Part shown: piece after piece, positions 21,228-32,200 of the stretch
Layout: the number at the start of each line of letters is the position of its first letter
Position numbering within the stretch: position 1 is the stretch's first letter
From: Callorhinus ursinus
Taxonomy: Eukaryota; Chordata; Mammalia; Carnivora; Otariidae
Length of the DNA: 64,000 bases
NCBI RefSeq assembly: GCF_003265705.1
Contig: NW_020313159.1
Location: 1 to 64,000 of the forward strand
Reading direction: 5' to 3'
Notes under the pieces: generated by a model
Told to the model about the DNA's origin: nothing
The model's input: the letters and a program-made list of their open reading frames with translations, nothing else
Database searches by the model: none
Made by a program: the position numbers and the translations under genes

Positions 21228-21640
21228 GCCCTTACAAAGGACCACACACTGGGGGCTTAAAACAATAGAAACACATTCTCTCACGGTTCTGGTAACCAAA
21301 AGACAAATGAAAATTTCAGCAGGGCCGCACTCCCTTGGAAGACTCTAGAAAAGATACTGTCCCGCATCTCTCTGCTAGCTCCCGGTGGATACAGACACCC
21401 CTTGGCATTCCTTCTCTTGTAAATGTGCCATTCCAGTCATGGCCTCCGTCTCCATATGGCCATGCCCCTGTGTGTCTGCCTCTGTGTCTGTCCTTATAAG
21501 GACACCAGTCAAGGGCCCATCCTAAATGAGCATGACCTCAACTTGATGACATGTGGGAAGATCCTATTTCCAAATAAGGTTGCATTCACAGGTCCTGGGT
21601 TTAAGACTTCCACACAGTTCAACCCATGATAGTGAGTACT
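21228..21640 (-). repeat. MLT1-type MaLR LTR
   Basis: The antisense MLT1 order is clear: AAAGGACCACACACTGGGGG, TTCTCTCACGGTTCTGGTAA, CTTATAAGGACACCAGTCAA, GATCCTATTTCCAAATAAGG and CACAGTTCAACCCATGATAG. No coding content. Confidence 0.85.
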
Positions 21641-22319
21641 CAATGAATCCATGAGTAAATTGTACTCTTCTGAGAATAAAAAGAAAAGAGAAGTAAAGTT
21701 TGGGGGAAACTTGACCGGGTCATTAAAGGGCCTCATTCCATTATATATCTTTTTTTATTTTCTTGATGTGATGTCAGGTTATGGGCAGCAGTAAATCTCC
21801 AAGAGAAGCCAAAGGCCAGGATTTGGTGCCAGAAAGAAATCCTGAAAAAAAAATTTTTTTAAGTCAAAACCCCAAGGAACTAGAAGCACTTCCTTTTAAC
21901 CTTTCTAGCATGGGGTACAGTCTAGGCAGAGGACCCAGGAGAGGTTCAGAGCTCAGCAGCATGGCATTCGGGATGGGAGTAGGTTGATGTCACCCCCACA
22001 CCCCTGCATGCACGATGCAGGGACCAGCCTTCCCTAATGAGGGCTCTTCTCTAAAGAAATGGAATGGCTCCAAGGCAATTACCAAGCCGGGTCTCCCAAC
22101 CCACCCACCCACCCTGAAGCAAAGCCCAACAGGGATGAGCCTCAACAGAGATTCAAAGCCTTCTCTCAACATGCTGGTGCCTCCTTCCGGGCTTGAAGGT
22201 CCACAGAGAACGGCCAGACATCCTCCTATGAATGAGCAAGAGCAAGAAAACAGGAAAAAGGAAACCAAGAAACCATACGTACTTATGGTCTCAATTCAAT
22301 TAAAAAAACACACAGTGTG
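21641..22319. other. Unique sequence, no gene seen
   Basis: No exon or clear repeat recognised. Confidence 0.4.
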
Positions 22320-22435
22320 GGGCATGTGGCTGGCTAGTCAGAAGAGTATGTGACTCTTGATCTCTGGGTAGTCAGTCCGAGCCCCACGTTGGGTGTAGAG
22401 ATTACTTAAATAAATAAATAAACTTAAGAAAATTA
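22320..22435 (+). repeat. Short-type CAN-SINE (SINEC2-like)
   Basis: The body CTCTTGATCTCTGGGTAGTC and CCCACGTTGGGTGTAGAGAT ends in AATAAATAAATAAAC. ACACACAGTGTG occurs on both sides (near 22,308 and 22,435), a TSD. The shorter tRNA-derived subfamily without a CT-rich body is older. Confidence 0.85.
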
Positions 22436-22507
22436 CACACAGTGTGTTCGTAAATACATCAACATACATGTGTTTATATATGTGTATATTTGTATAGTAC
22501 GAGTATG

Positions 22508-23008
22508 TGCAGTGGTATTTCATTGTTGTTTCAATTAGGTTTCCCTCATGACATGTGACGTGGAGCATCTTCTCATGAGCTTATTTGCCATCTGTGCATC
22601 TTCTTTGATTAGGTGTCTGTTCAGAACTTTTGCCCATTTCTTAATTGGGTTGTTTATTTTCTTATTGTTGGGTTTTAAGGGTTCTTCGTATATTTGGGTG
22701 GCAGTCCTTTATCAGATGTGTCTCTCGCAAATATTTTCTCCCAGTCTGCGCTTGTCTTCTCACTCTCTGACATGGTCGATCGCAGAGCAGGAGTTTAGTT
22801 TTAATGAGTCCAGCGTATCAGCTCTTTCTTCCATGTTCTGTCTTTCTGGTGCTGTGTCTAGAAAGGCATCGCCACACCCAGGGTCATCTCGGTTCTCTCC
22901 TCTGACATCTAACAGGAGTTTCATAGCATTGTGTGTTTTACCTTTAGGTCTAGAATCCATCTTGAATCAGTTACTTCTGACAGTATTTATATTATAGACA
23001 ACTCAAAG
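22508..23008 (-). repeat. L1 ORF2 segment, inverted
   Basis: Read on the minus strand, this is internal L1 ORF2: GGAGAAAATATTTGCGAGAG, AGGACTGCCACCCAAATATA, GAACAGACACCTAATCAAAG and CAGATGGCAAATAAGCTCAT, ending near the AATGAAATACCACTGCACA landmark. Frames are broken. Its right end abuts the plus-strand L1 starting at 23,026. Confidence 0.85.
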
Positions 23009-23025
23009 TTAAAATTGATAAGGTT

Positions 23026-23819
23026 ACAAAACCACGATGAGATACCACCTCACAACTATCAGAATGGCTAAAATTAACAACACGAGAAACGACAGGTGTT
23101 GGTGAGGATGTGAAGAAAGGGGAACCCTCTTACGCTGTTGGTGGGAATGCAAACTGGTGCAGCCACTCTGGAAAACAGTATGGAGTTTCCTCAAGAGGTT
23201 AAAAATAGAACTATTTTTATTTATATTTGCACTACTAGGTATTTACCCAAAGGATACAAAAATACAGATTTGAAGGGGTACATTCACCCCAATATTTATA
23301 GCAACATTATCAACAATAGCCAAATTATGGAGAAAGCCCAAATGTCCATCAAATGATGAATGGAGAAATAAGATGTGGTATATACATACACTGGAATATT
23401 ACTCATCCAACAAAAAGAAGGAAATCCTGCCATTTGCAGCAACATGGATGGAGCTAAAGAGTACTGTGCTAAGTGAAATAAGTCAGTCAGAGAAAGACAA
23501 ATACCATATGATCTCACTCATATGTGGAATTTAAGAAAGAAAACAGATGAACATATGGGAAGGGGGAAAAGAAAAAAAGGAGAGAGAAACAAACCATAAG
23601 AGACTCTTAATGATGGATAACACACTGAGGGCTGCTGGAGGGAGGCGGGTGGGGGATGGGCCAGACGGGGGATGGGCGTTAAGGAGGGCTCTTGTTGTGA
23701 TGAGCACTGGGTGTCGTACGTAAGTGATGAATCACTGAATTCTACTCCAGAAACCAATATTGCAATGTATGTCCACTAACAAAATTTAAATTAAAAAAAT
23801 AGAGAAAAATAAATAAATA
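23026..23819 (+). repeat. 5'-truncated L1 3' end
   Basis: It starts at the ACCACGATGAGATACCACCT landmark of ORF2, runs through GGTGGGAATGCAAACTGGTG, GTATTTACCCAAAGGATACA and the ORF2 end, then the 3' UTR and an AATAAATAAATAAA tail. AAAATTGATAAGGTT (about 23,011-23,025) and AAAACTGATAAGGTT (about 23,819-23,833) look like a TSD. ORF2 frame is broken. Confidence 0.9.
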
Positions 23820-23833
23820 AAACTGATAAGGTT

Positions 23834-24665
23834 GATTAGAATCTCATAGAGATATCAGCACCCCCATGTTCACTGCAGCAGTTTTCACAACAGCCAAGAT
23901 ATGGAAACAACCTAAATGTTGATCAATAAGTGAACAAATAAAGAAAATGGGATATAGACATACAGTGGGACCTTATTCAATCTTACAACAGAATATATGT
24001 TAGGTCCTGACACCTGCTACTACATGGATAAGCCTGGAGGACATTATGGTCAGCGAAATAAGCCAGACACAGAAGGACAAATACTGCGTGATCCCACTTA
24101 TAGGAGGAATCCGAAAGAGTCAAACTCAGAGAAGTAGAGAGTAGAATGATAGTTGCCAGGGGCAGGGGGAAGGGAGAAATGTGGAGTTGTTCAATGAGTA
24201 TAAAGTTTTAGTTATGCAAGTTAAGTGATTTCTAGAGATCTCCAAACAACATAGTGCCTAGAGTTAGCAATTCTGTACTTTGTATGTTAAAATTAGCTCA
24301 GAGTGTCAATCTTGGGGCGCCTGGGTGGCTCAGTCCGTGAAGTGTCTGCCTTCGGCTCAGGTCATGATCTCGGGGTCCTGGAATCCAGTCCCGCATTGGG
24401 CTCCCTGCTCAGCGGGGAGCCTGCTTCTCCCTCTCTCTCCCTCTGCCCTCCCCACTGCACATTCTTTCTCTCTCTCAAATAAATAAATAAAATCTTAAAA
24501 AAAAAAAAAGAGTATAGATCTCATGTTACGTGTTCTTACCAGAAAAGGGGCAGGAGAGGGGGCATGAGGAAAATTTTGGAGGTGATGGATAAGGTTTTTA
24601 CCTTGATTGCAGTGAATGTATTATAGGTATACACCCAAACTCATCATATTGTCTGCATTAAATAT
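23834..24665 (+). repeat. Older L1M 3' end, split by a SINE
   Basis: Diverged L1 landmarks appear in order: CAGCACCCCCATGTTCACTG, CAAGATATGGAAACAACCTA and CACTTATAGGAGGAATCCGA, then a 3' UTR that resumes after the SINE with AGGTGATGGATAAGGTTTTT and ATACACCCAAACTCATCATA. Confidence 0.8.
24314..24510 (+). repeat. CAN-SINE in the L1M 3' UTR
   Basis: Near-consensus head and AAATAAATAAATAAAATCTT tail. Flanks AGAGTGTCAATCT and AGAGTATAGATCT are a degraded TSD. Confidence 0.9.
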
Positions 24666-24799
24666 GTTCATTTTTAATATATCAGTTGTATGTTATTTTT
24701 TGAGAAGAGATTGATATGTCTTAGATATCAACAAACCAAGTACTGGTATTCAGACAGCAAGGCCAAGGTTGTGCTCTAAATGTTAAAAACCCTGATTTA

Positions 24800-25000
24800 G
24801 GGGCATCTGGGTGGCTCAGTGGGTTAAGTGTCTGCCTTCAGCTCAGGTCATGATCCCAGGGTCCTGGGATCTATCCCTGCATCAGGCTCTGCATTCAGCA
24901 GGAAGTCTGCTTCTCCCTGTCCCTCTGCCCCTCCCCCGTGCACTCTCTCTCTCTCTCTTTCTCAAATAAATAAAATCTAAAACAAAACAAAACAAAAGAA
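24800..25000 (+). repeat. CAN-SINE
   Basis: Head GGGGCATCTGGGTGGCTCAG, CT-rich body, then AAATAAATAAAATCTAAAAC and an AAAAC-repeat tail. Confidence 0.9.
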
Positions 25001-25122
25001 ACAGATTTATGTTGCCATCCTCATGAAGGACAGCCAGGTCTTCCCGTGAACTAGGACTGTTGAGGTCTGAGACAAATTATTTTTCAAAAAGCACCTGGAG
25101 GTTTATTTAGCTACCCAACAAG

Positions 25123-25330
25123 GGGGCGCCTGGGTGGCTCAGTCGTTGGGCATCTGCCTTCGGCTCAGGTCATGATCCCAGGGTCCTGGGATCGAGCCGC
25201 ACATCGGGCTCCCTGCTCCGCGGGAAGCCTGCTTCTCCCTCTGCCTCTCCCCCTGCTCGTGTTCCCTCTCTCACTGTGTCTCTCTGTCAAATAGATAAAT
25301 AAATAAATAAAATCTTTAAAAAAAAAAAGA
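25123..25330 (+). repeat. CAN-SINE with perfect TSD
   Basis: A close to consensus copy with a long (AAAT)n tail. The TSD ACCCAACAAG is perfect at 25113-25122 and 25331-25340. Confidence 0.93.
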
Positions 25331-25462
25331 ACCCAACAAGCACCAGTAATGTCATTAATGGGACCAGTAACGTCCCATTAAGCAGAGTCCTGGATAACGG
25401 TCACCAAGGATGGAGCCCAGTATTGTATTTCTTACTGTATTGTACTTCTTATCTCATTTAAG

Positions 25463-25559
25463 GCTTTGTTGAAGAATATTTTAAGGACATCTCTTCTGTC
25501 ATCAAAGAACTCAGCAAGACTTCCGGAAATGAACACCAGTGGATCCGCCAAGCAATCAA
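25463..25559 (+). other. Unassigned exon-like segment
   Basis: A 97-base segment is bordered by a good acceptor (pyrimidine-rich ACTTCTTATCTCATTTAAG before 25,463) and a near-perfect donor (CAA then GTAAGTTA from 25,560). Between them one frame is open and reads FVEEYFKDISSVIKELSKTS followed by GNEHQWIRQAI, a charged helix-like sequence that looks like protein. A candidate branch point CTTACTG lies about 35 bases upstream. A second frame is also open and the third has a stop. I cannot name a parent gene, and no partner exon was found. It could be one exon of an unknown transcript, a fossil exon, or chance; 31 open codons alone are not significant. Confidence 0.35.
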
Positions 25560-28544
25560 GTAAGTTAATCTGTTAAACAAGCTTGCTTACCATTATCAAA
25601 TCAGACGCCGGAGTCAGTCTGACAAGAGCGACAGTGTTGATGTCGGCATGATGCTATTTTGCTGCTTCTCCTGACCATAGCTGACCAGTACATTTAGTTG
25701 CTTCCCGGGGCCTGCGGGGGACATGACAGTAGCTCTGTGTTAGCAACACAGAAGAGCATCTCCTGTTTATTTAATTTCAGAGGCCACATGACCAGCTAAG
25801 CTAAGAACTATTCTAAAATCTTTACAGGTGGGGGCTGTGTAAAAATGAGCCATCTTAACATAATTAAACATGGACTTTTATGTCAGAAGGCCATTCCAGC
25901 CCACTCTGATTTCCTCACTGACTGATAAAGGCAAAAGGTGCATTTAAAAGCTTTGGATCTATACTGAGGTCATAAAATCTCGCACATAGACAGTCCCTGT
26001 CTCGGGATTCATATGCCAGAAACAGATCAATAAAAGCTGCAGAAAGTTCTCCAGCATCTGCAGCTGGCTGTTCTCTGAAGCACAAGGGAATGCTCACGAG
26101 TCGAGGGCTAAAGCATGCCCGTGATGCTGGTATTAAAGGTACAATTTACTCAAACAAAAGAATTTCTTTTCTATTGATTTTCTCGGAAAAATGAATTGAG
26201 AAATGAAATATTAGACCTGCCTCATTTTTCGGGATAAAATTCTGTTGTAACTCTGGGTCTACACCAGGTCCGGACAGGTGGCCTCTCCACCCCCAGTAAG
26301 ACACTGGAGATACTGAGTCTTGAGCTGTTAGGGTTCAACTTGATAAAACTCTAGAGGCAGGGCAGAGTTTGTCATCAGAAAAATGTCTTCATTATGGCAA
26401 AGTGATAATGCCAGAAAGAAGGCAAAATAAGCAAATGTGTGTTGGGGTCGATGTTCGCCCCTGAAATCCTGTAAGAATGGCACTCTGAAGGACAGAATAT
26501 ACACAAGCGTCCCCAAGGTGAGGGGACTTCTAGATGCACACTCCACCCCTGCAATAGGAAGGACCACTTTCCTGGCAACAGAAAGATTAATCATACATTT
26601 CACAAAGGAGACACGAGGTTCGGTAATGTGAGACCTTGATTTACAATGGCCTCCTGATTTATAGTTGTGTATTTTTAAGCCATGCTCTTTAAAACACAGC
26701 TAGTTTAAAAGCTACTGTGCGGGCACCATCCGGTTGTTGCTAAAGATTTACTCTGCGCTAATACGAAAATTATTGTCTGCGTTATCCGTTATTCCCACTT
26801 CTCCCACGCTGAGATCCAACCTCCAATAAAATTGCCTGTCAGGTGATAGATATGGGTTTCCTCTGGGTAGTTACTATTTCTTTTTCTCCCTCCCCCCCAA
26901 ATACAGTTGAAATGCTACAGACACAACATAAGAAGGATGCTTCCTAGCAGCAGCTCTCCGGGTGAATAAAACAGCAAGTGTCTTTAAAGGGGCCCCTTCG
27001 GCTGGCATGACCAGCAGCTGCAATGGCTCACTTCAGTCAGAGGGTGGACACAACCAACACCCTCCTCTTGTGAATGAGGACGCTGCCTGCCCACCCCATC
27101 CAGCAAAGCGAGGTGGGCCAGCCAGCCCCCTCCTCCCGCTTTGCACCCTCGTCCTGCTGCCTTGGGGATTGTAGGGGACACCCATGAACTGATGTTTTTT
27201 AAAAGCTTGGAAGAGTGCCTGACTCATGGAAAACACACAATAAATGTTAACCATCCTTATTAACATAGAAACGTGAAATTCTATCCAAGCTCATTATTGT
27301 TCATACAAGACTGGCAAATAGTTTTTGAAGAACCTGTTAAAATTCTCCAAAGAAGTGAATATGTTGCAGTGTGAATAATTACTGTAACCAAAGTGAGCCC
27401 ACAATCTCCTATATGAACCTTGAAATCCAAATCACTAGACCAGGGACCCCAACTCTGCTGTGGTAAAAATTTCAAATATCTCCACCTCAAGCAAGCAACA
27501 AACAGGTGATTTCTAAAGACCTTTATGCCAGGCCCCAAGAAGTCAAAAAAATGTGACCCGGGTCCCCTTCCTTGGATAAAGCCATAAAAACTGTGCACCG
27601 GCCACCATAAAGGCTCCACCGCCATGAGGAATGTACCAAGAGAGGATGCCGGGGATTTCTAAGTGAGAAGACCCAAGGTCAACCTCCAAACAGAAGTCGT
27701 ATGTGGCTAGCTGCATGAAAAGATGTACCTGGGAGAAAGGGCAGGGGAGGGGTGGATAGTAAGCTGGGGTGCAGCTTTGCTAGCTCTGGGGATGGCTGGG
27801 CAAGCAGGTACAGCCATGCCACCTGCCTGCCAAGCTACTGGTCTCTGGGGACTCCATCCTCTGCCTCTGGAGCACATCTCCTGCGACCCTCGCGAGCTGT
27901 CCCCTTCACAACCCTCCTGGGCACAGCAAGGACTTCAGGGAAACTAAAGAATGGAATGTGATTTCCCCACACACACACTTTCCCAAAAAAATGTGTGTGT
28001 GCTTAAGAAAGAATTTTGTGCTGGGGAAGGAGAAAACCAAAAAACTTTGGGTTTAGAAAGAGAGGAAGAGTTTTCTATACTGATTACTTCTAAATAATTG
28101 TTCCAATACTATTACTAGGCTTTGCTTTTCTTTAAACCCCTGTGTTAAGTTGGATTCTTCCAGAAGCAAACCTTGAGTCAAGGATTTGAATGCCTGCAGG
28201 AGTACCAGTTCTCTCTGCCTGCAGCTCCCCTCCCTGCCCCTGGTCGGACCAGAGGAAGGCACCTGCTCCAAAATGTGGTAGGCTTGTGCTGTGTGGAGGA
28301 CACAGGGGGTCTGACAAAAATGTCTTCTACAACCTTATGCTTCAAACTTCTTGATATTTTCTGAAAGTTTTACATTGAACTCCTCATAATAAAAAGAAAA
28401 ACTGTTTTGATTCAGACGAAAGCAAAATACGCATGCTGGTTACATTGCCAGGGTTTCTGGACGGAGAAGAACATGCTTACATTTAGTCTGGGATCTGAGC
28501 AATATTAAAGGGTTGTTGACTTTAGCCAGCGATGATACTAGGTA
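25560..28544. other. Mostly unique sequence with a MIR end
   Basis: No gene is seen. Near 27,205-27,262 AAGAGTGCCTGACTCATGGA and CACACAATAAATGTTAACCA match the 3' end of a plus-strand MIR. A 114-codon minus frame (27,281-27,625) lacks a recognisable domain. A short TGTGTG/ACACAC inverted pair lies at 27,969-28,000. Confidence 0.4.
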
Positions 28545-28562
28545 GAATTTTATGCTAATTGA

Positions 28563-28684
28563 GGGCATCTGGGTGGCTCAGACGGTTGAGCATCTGCCTT
28601 CGGCTCAGGTCATGATCCCAGGGTCCTGGGATGGAGTCCTGCATCGGGCTCCCTGCTCAGTGGGGAGCCTGCTTCTCCCTCTGC

Positions 28685-28715
<31 letters not shown>

Positions 28716-28745
28716 GAATAAATAAATAAAATCTAAAAAAAAAAA
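28563..28745 (+). repeat. CAN-SINE with 18-base TSD
   Basis: Copies of GAATTTTATGCTAATTGA at 28545-28562 and, with one change, 28746-28763 flank a SINE with a (CT)n body and AATAAATAAATAAAATCT tail. Confidence 0.95.
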
Positions 28746-28763
28746 GAATTTTATGCTAGTTGA

Positions 28764-30765
28764 AAAATCTACTTCAAAATTCAAATGATTATTAGCTTGC
28801 CTTAACTATTAGCTTGCTCTAGTGTAAGCAAGACGCAGCACAGGCAAGGCCAACCGGCGGTGCGGAAAACTTGAGGGTTTTATAAGCACATGTAAAAATG
28901 GACGTCCTCAGTCTCTACTGGCCCAGAGCACGGTCAACATCAGGATGGACAGTCTCACGCAGGAACACTGACGGGAAAAACATACATATCCATGATTGCC
29001 TGGCACAGACACAAGCCCACCTGACGATCGAGTCTTGCACAGAAACAACAAAGGAAAGACAGTAATGAGAAGAGTGAGGAATCCTACAGAACTAGTGACA
29101 TAGGCATAACTGTGATCAAGAAGGTGAAGTGCCCACGTGGAGGCTGTAACTGCCCTAATTCAAGGGCATTTAGGTAATGCATATGCTGCAAAGGGGGACA
29201 GCATCTCTAGACGGGAGGAAGCCACTGAGAGTGGGAGAGCGTACAGAAAGGGCAGGACTGATGAAAACTGACGGCGCATCTGAAATATAGCCAGAAGGAG
29301 ACAGCGCTTTACGTTACTCAAACGCAAGGGCGCTGACCTCAGGGCCCGCACCAGGGGACAAAGTTTCCTTGAGGACTTTGGTAATCAGGAATGAGATTGA
29401 TAACCGAAGTGAAAGCCAGGGCATTAATAATAAAGGGATCAATGACACAGACAAATATATTTACAGATCATCGCCTCAACTCGAAGACTGCAAAGGCCCA
29501 GACGTATCCCTGCTTTCAAATTTATTTATAGATCAGTGTCTTAATATGATAAACAGTTGGCTTGTAAACTAAAAATACTGAAAATCACAACAGATAACTA
29601 TGACTTTTGTTCCTTTTCTTTACTGCACGAGAGATGTCAGCGCAGGTCCATGACTCAGGGACAACTCCTTAGTCATCTGGTGAGTGGTGTCAGAGGGCGA
29701 GCCTCCCCTATAGCTAACCTCTACTGGACACGACACTCAAGGCCTGTGGACGCTAGCTAAGAGCCAAGGTGCCCTGCTGCCTCACCCACGGAAATGTCCT
29801 TTTCCACGTCTGATCTGCCCCGGTGGCTGCAGCTGAGCGCTGTCCAAGTGCCGTCAGGAGGGAGGCCGGACCTTGCAGCTCTGGACCCAGCCGATCCATA
29901 GCTAATTAACGTAGAAAGGAAATGACTTTCAGAGTTCCTCTTTGGCCCGGTGTGATTGCACTTGGGCGTTCCAAGGACTCCACTCAGCCACGCATTTGCC
30001 CAACAAATATTTGAGTGCCCACTGCCAGCCAGGAATAGAAGCAGGTCTGGGGGTAGACACACGGCTGCCAAAAGTAGAAGAAGACAGAATCTGAGTTCTG
30101 CAGTTGGGGAGACAGAGGTGAGGGGTCAAGGGAAGCAGGAAGCTGCGTCTGGGTGACGCAGGGGGGTGATCAAGCAGAAGGGGCACTTCCAGCCAGAGGG
30201 CAGTCAGGGAGATACAAGACCAAGTGTCCTGCCAAACCCGGGATGTGTGCAGAAGGGAGGCCAATAGTGGGGCTGGGGGTGGGGACCCGAGTGGGCTGAA
30301 TGGCCAGGCTTTGAACTTGTTCTTCCAGGAGCCAAGAAAGACCTTCAGCAGGAGACGGCAAGGGGAGATTTAGAGTGAGAGTGAGCACACTGGCAGCCGT
30401 GGACTGGAGAGAGCCAAAGGCAGGAGATGCTGGGGCCTGCAAGGGGCAGGGGCCGCCAGGGTGGAGAGGAGGACACTCTGGGTCTGGCCGAATGTTCTCT
30501 AGCAGGGCACCAGCGTGGATGCTGGGGACGCTGGGGAAGAAGCCTGGGCTGGGGTTTGGCAGGCTGGGTGGTGAAGGAGGCAGAAGAAGGAAGGTGTGTG
30601 TGACCTTGCAGCCAAGGGTCACCCCCAGGGCCTCTCTGGATGCTGACCTTTCATCCGCTGGACGGCAAAGAGTTGTCCATTAAGAAGAGGCTGTGGGGAC
30701 AGGTGCTCACACCCGCAACTATACCACAAACGGGCCCAGCTTTGGGGTTGCAAATGTGGCATTAT
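28764..30765. other. Unique sequence with an ancient repeat near 30.0-30.4 kb
   Basis: No gene is seen. From about 29,990, CAACAAATATTTGAGTGCCC, CACTGCCAGCCAGGAATAGA and GGGGAGACAGAGGTGAGGGG resemble an ancient mammalian dispersed repeat; I cannot name the family with certainty. Confidence 0.35.
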
Positions 30766-30776
30766 TGGTGCATTTA

Positions 30777-30977
30777 TTTTTTAAAAAAGATGTTATTTAT
30801 TTATTTGAGATAGAGAAACACAGTGAGAGAGGGAACACAAGCAGGTGGAGCAGGAGAGGGAGAGGCAGGCTTCCTGCAGAGCAGGGAGCCTGACGTAGGG
30901 CTCGATCCCAGGACCCTGGGATCATGACCGGAGCCAAAGGCAGATGCTTAACAACTGAGCCACCCAGGCACCCCTCC
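30777..30977 (-). repeat. CAN-SINE
   Basis: Minus-orientation element ending CTGAGCCACCCAGGCACCCC. The TSD TGGTGCATTTA is perfect at 30766-30776 and 30978-30988. Confidence 0.94.
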
Positions 30978-31064
30978 TGGTGCATTTAAAAATATATATG
31001 TATACAGTTCCTGGAAGCAACTTCCACGATGATGGTCCTGCGAAGCATGTGCCCATTCCTGCAG

Positions 31065-31089
31065 ACACACACACACACACACACACACG
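31065..31089. repeat. (CA)n microsatellite
   Basis: About twelve CA dinucleotides without interruption. Confidence 0.95.
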
Positions 31090-31558
31090 ACGTGCACTAG
31101 AGCATTTGTTAGTAGTGCAAGAAATGTGTTTTCAAAAGGAAACCATGAAATATTACTCATTAGCAGATTGGCTACAAAAGTGATGCCCATCAAGCCATTG
31201 GAAAGAGTGGTGGATCCAGAATCAGGACTCTCGAATGCCAAGAGTCATCCTGGAGGCTGTTGAATGCAGATTCTGACTCGGGGGGCCTGGGGAGGGCCCA
31301 CGGTGCTACACTCCCACAGGCCTCTGTTAATGCCGCTGGCCGATCCCAGGCTGCTGATGTGGAAAGAAACCTAAGCTGTATCTCTCAACGACTGCAAAAT
31401 AATAGATCCTATTTTGGCAAAAAAAAAAAAAATAATAATAATCATAATGCAAGTTAAGATATACATTGAATATCCAGAAGGTATGTATTCGGAAAAAAAG
31501 AGCATATGGTGGACTTCTCCCTTTTATGTTACATATGTAACTATAATGCCTCCAATTT

Positions 31559-31745
31559 TGGGTGCCTGGGTGGCTCAGTCGGTTAAGCATCTGCCTTTGG
31601 CTCTGGTCATGATCCCAGGGTGCTGGGATCGAGTCCCGCATGGAGCTCCCTGCCTCTCCCTCTCCTACTACCCCTGCTCCCCCTGCCTGTGTTCCCTCCC
31701 TTGCTGTGTCTCTCTCTGTCAGATAAATAAATAAAATCTTTTTTA
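31559..31745 (+). repeat. CAN-SINE
   Basis: Head TGGGTGCCTGGGTGGCTCAG, body, and AGATAAATAAATAAAATCTT tail. No clear TSD was seen. Confidence 0.9.
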
Positions 31746-31850
31746 AAAAATGGTTCCTTTCTTTATGCTGAGCAGGAATTATTTTGCATCAGAAAAAAAT
31801 TTTTTAATCAATAGATGCACTGAAACAAAAAAAAGTTTGTGAGCCTAAGT

Positions 31851-32200
31851 GTTATGGACAGAATATTTGTGCCCCTCCCAAATTCATGCGTTCAAGTCCT
31901 CACCCCCAGGGTGATGGTGTCGGGAGGGGGACCTCAGGAGGTGAGTAGGTCAGGAGGGTGGAGCGGCGGGACGGCATTAGTGGTTTTAGAGACGCGACCC
32001 TGAGGCCTCCCTCACCCTCCCACCAAGTGAGGACACAGAAGACGTCATCTGTGAACCAGGTAGGGGGTCTCACAAGACACTGAGCCTGCCAGCACCCCGA
32101 CCTTGGGCCTCCAGCCTCTGGAACTGTGAGAGATAAATGCTGTTTAAGCGCCCGTCTCCGGTGCTCTGTTATGGTCGGACGAAGACACAGAGTTAAAGGC
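31851..32200 (+). repeat. MLT1-type MaLR LTR
   Basis: Sense MLT1 order: TGTTATGGACAGAATATTTG, TCCCAAATTCATGCGTTCAA, CAGCCTCTGGAACTGTGAGA, GATAAATGCTGTTTAAGCGC and TGCTCTGTTATGGTCGGACG. Old, non-coding. Confidence 0.82.
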
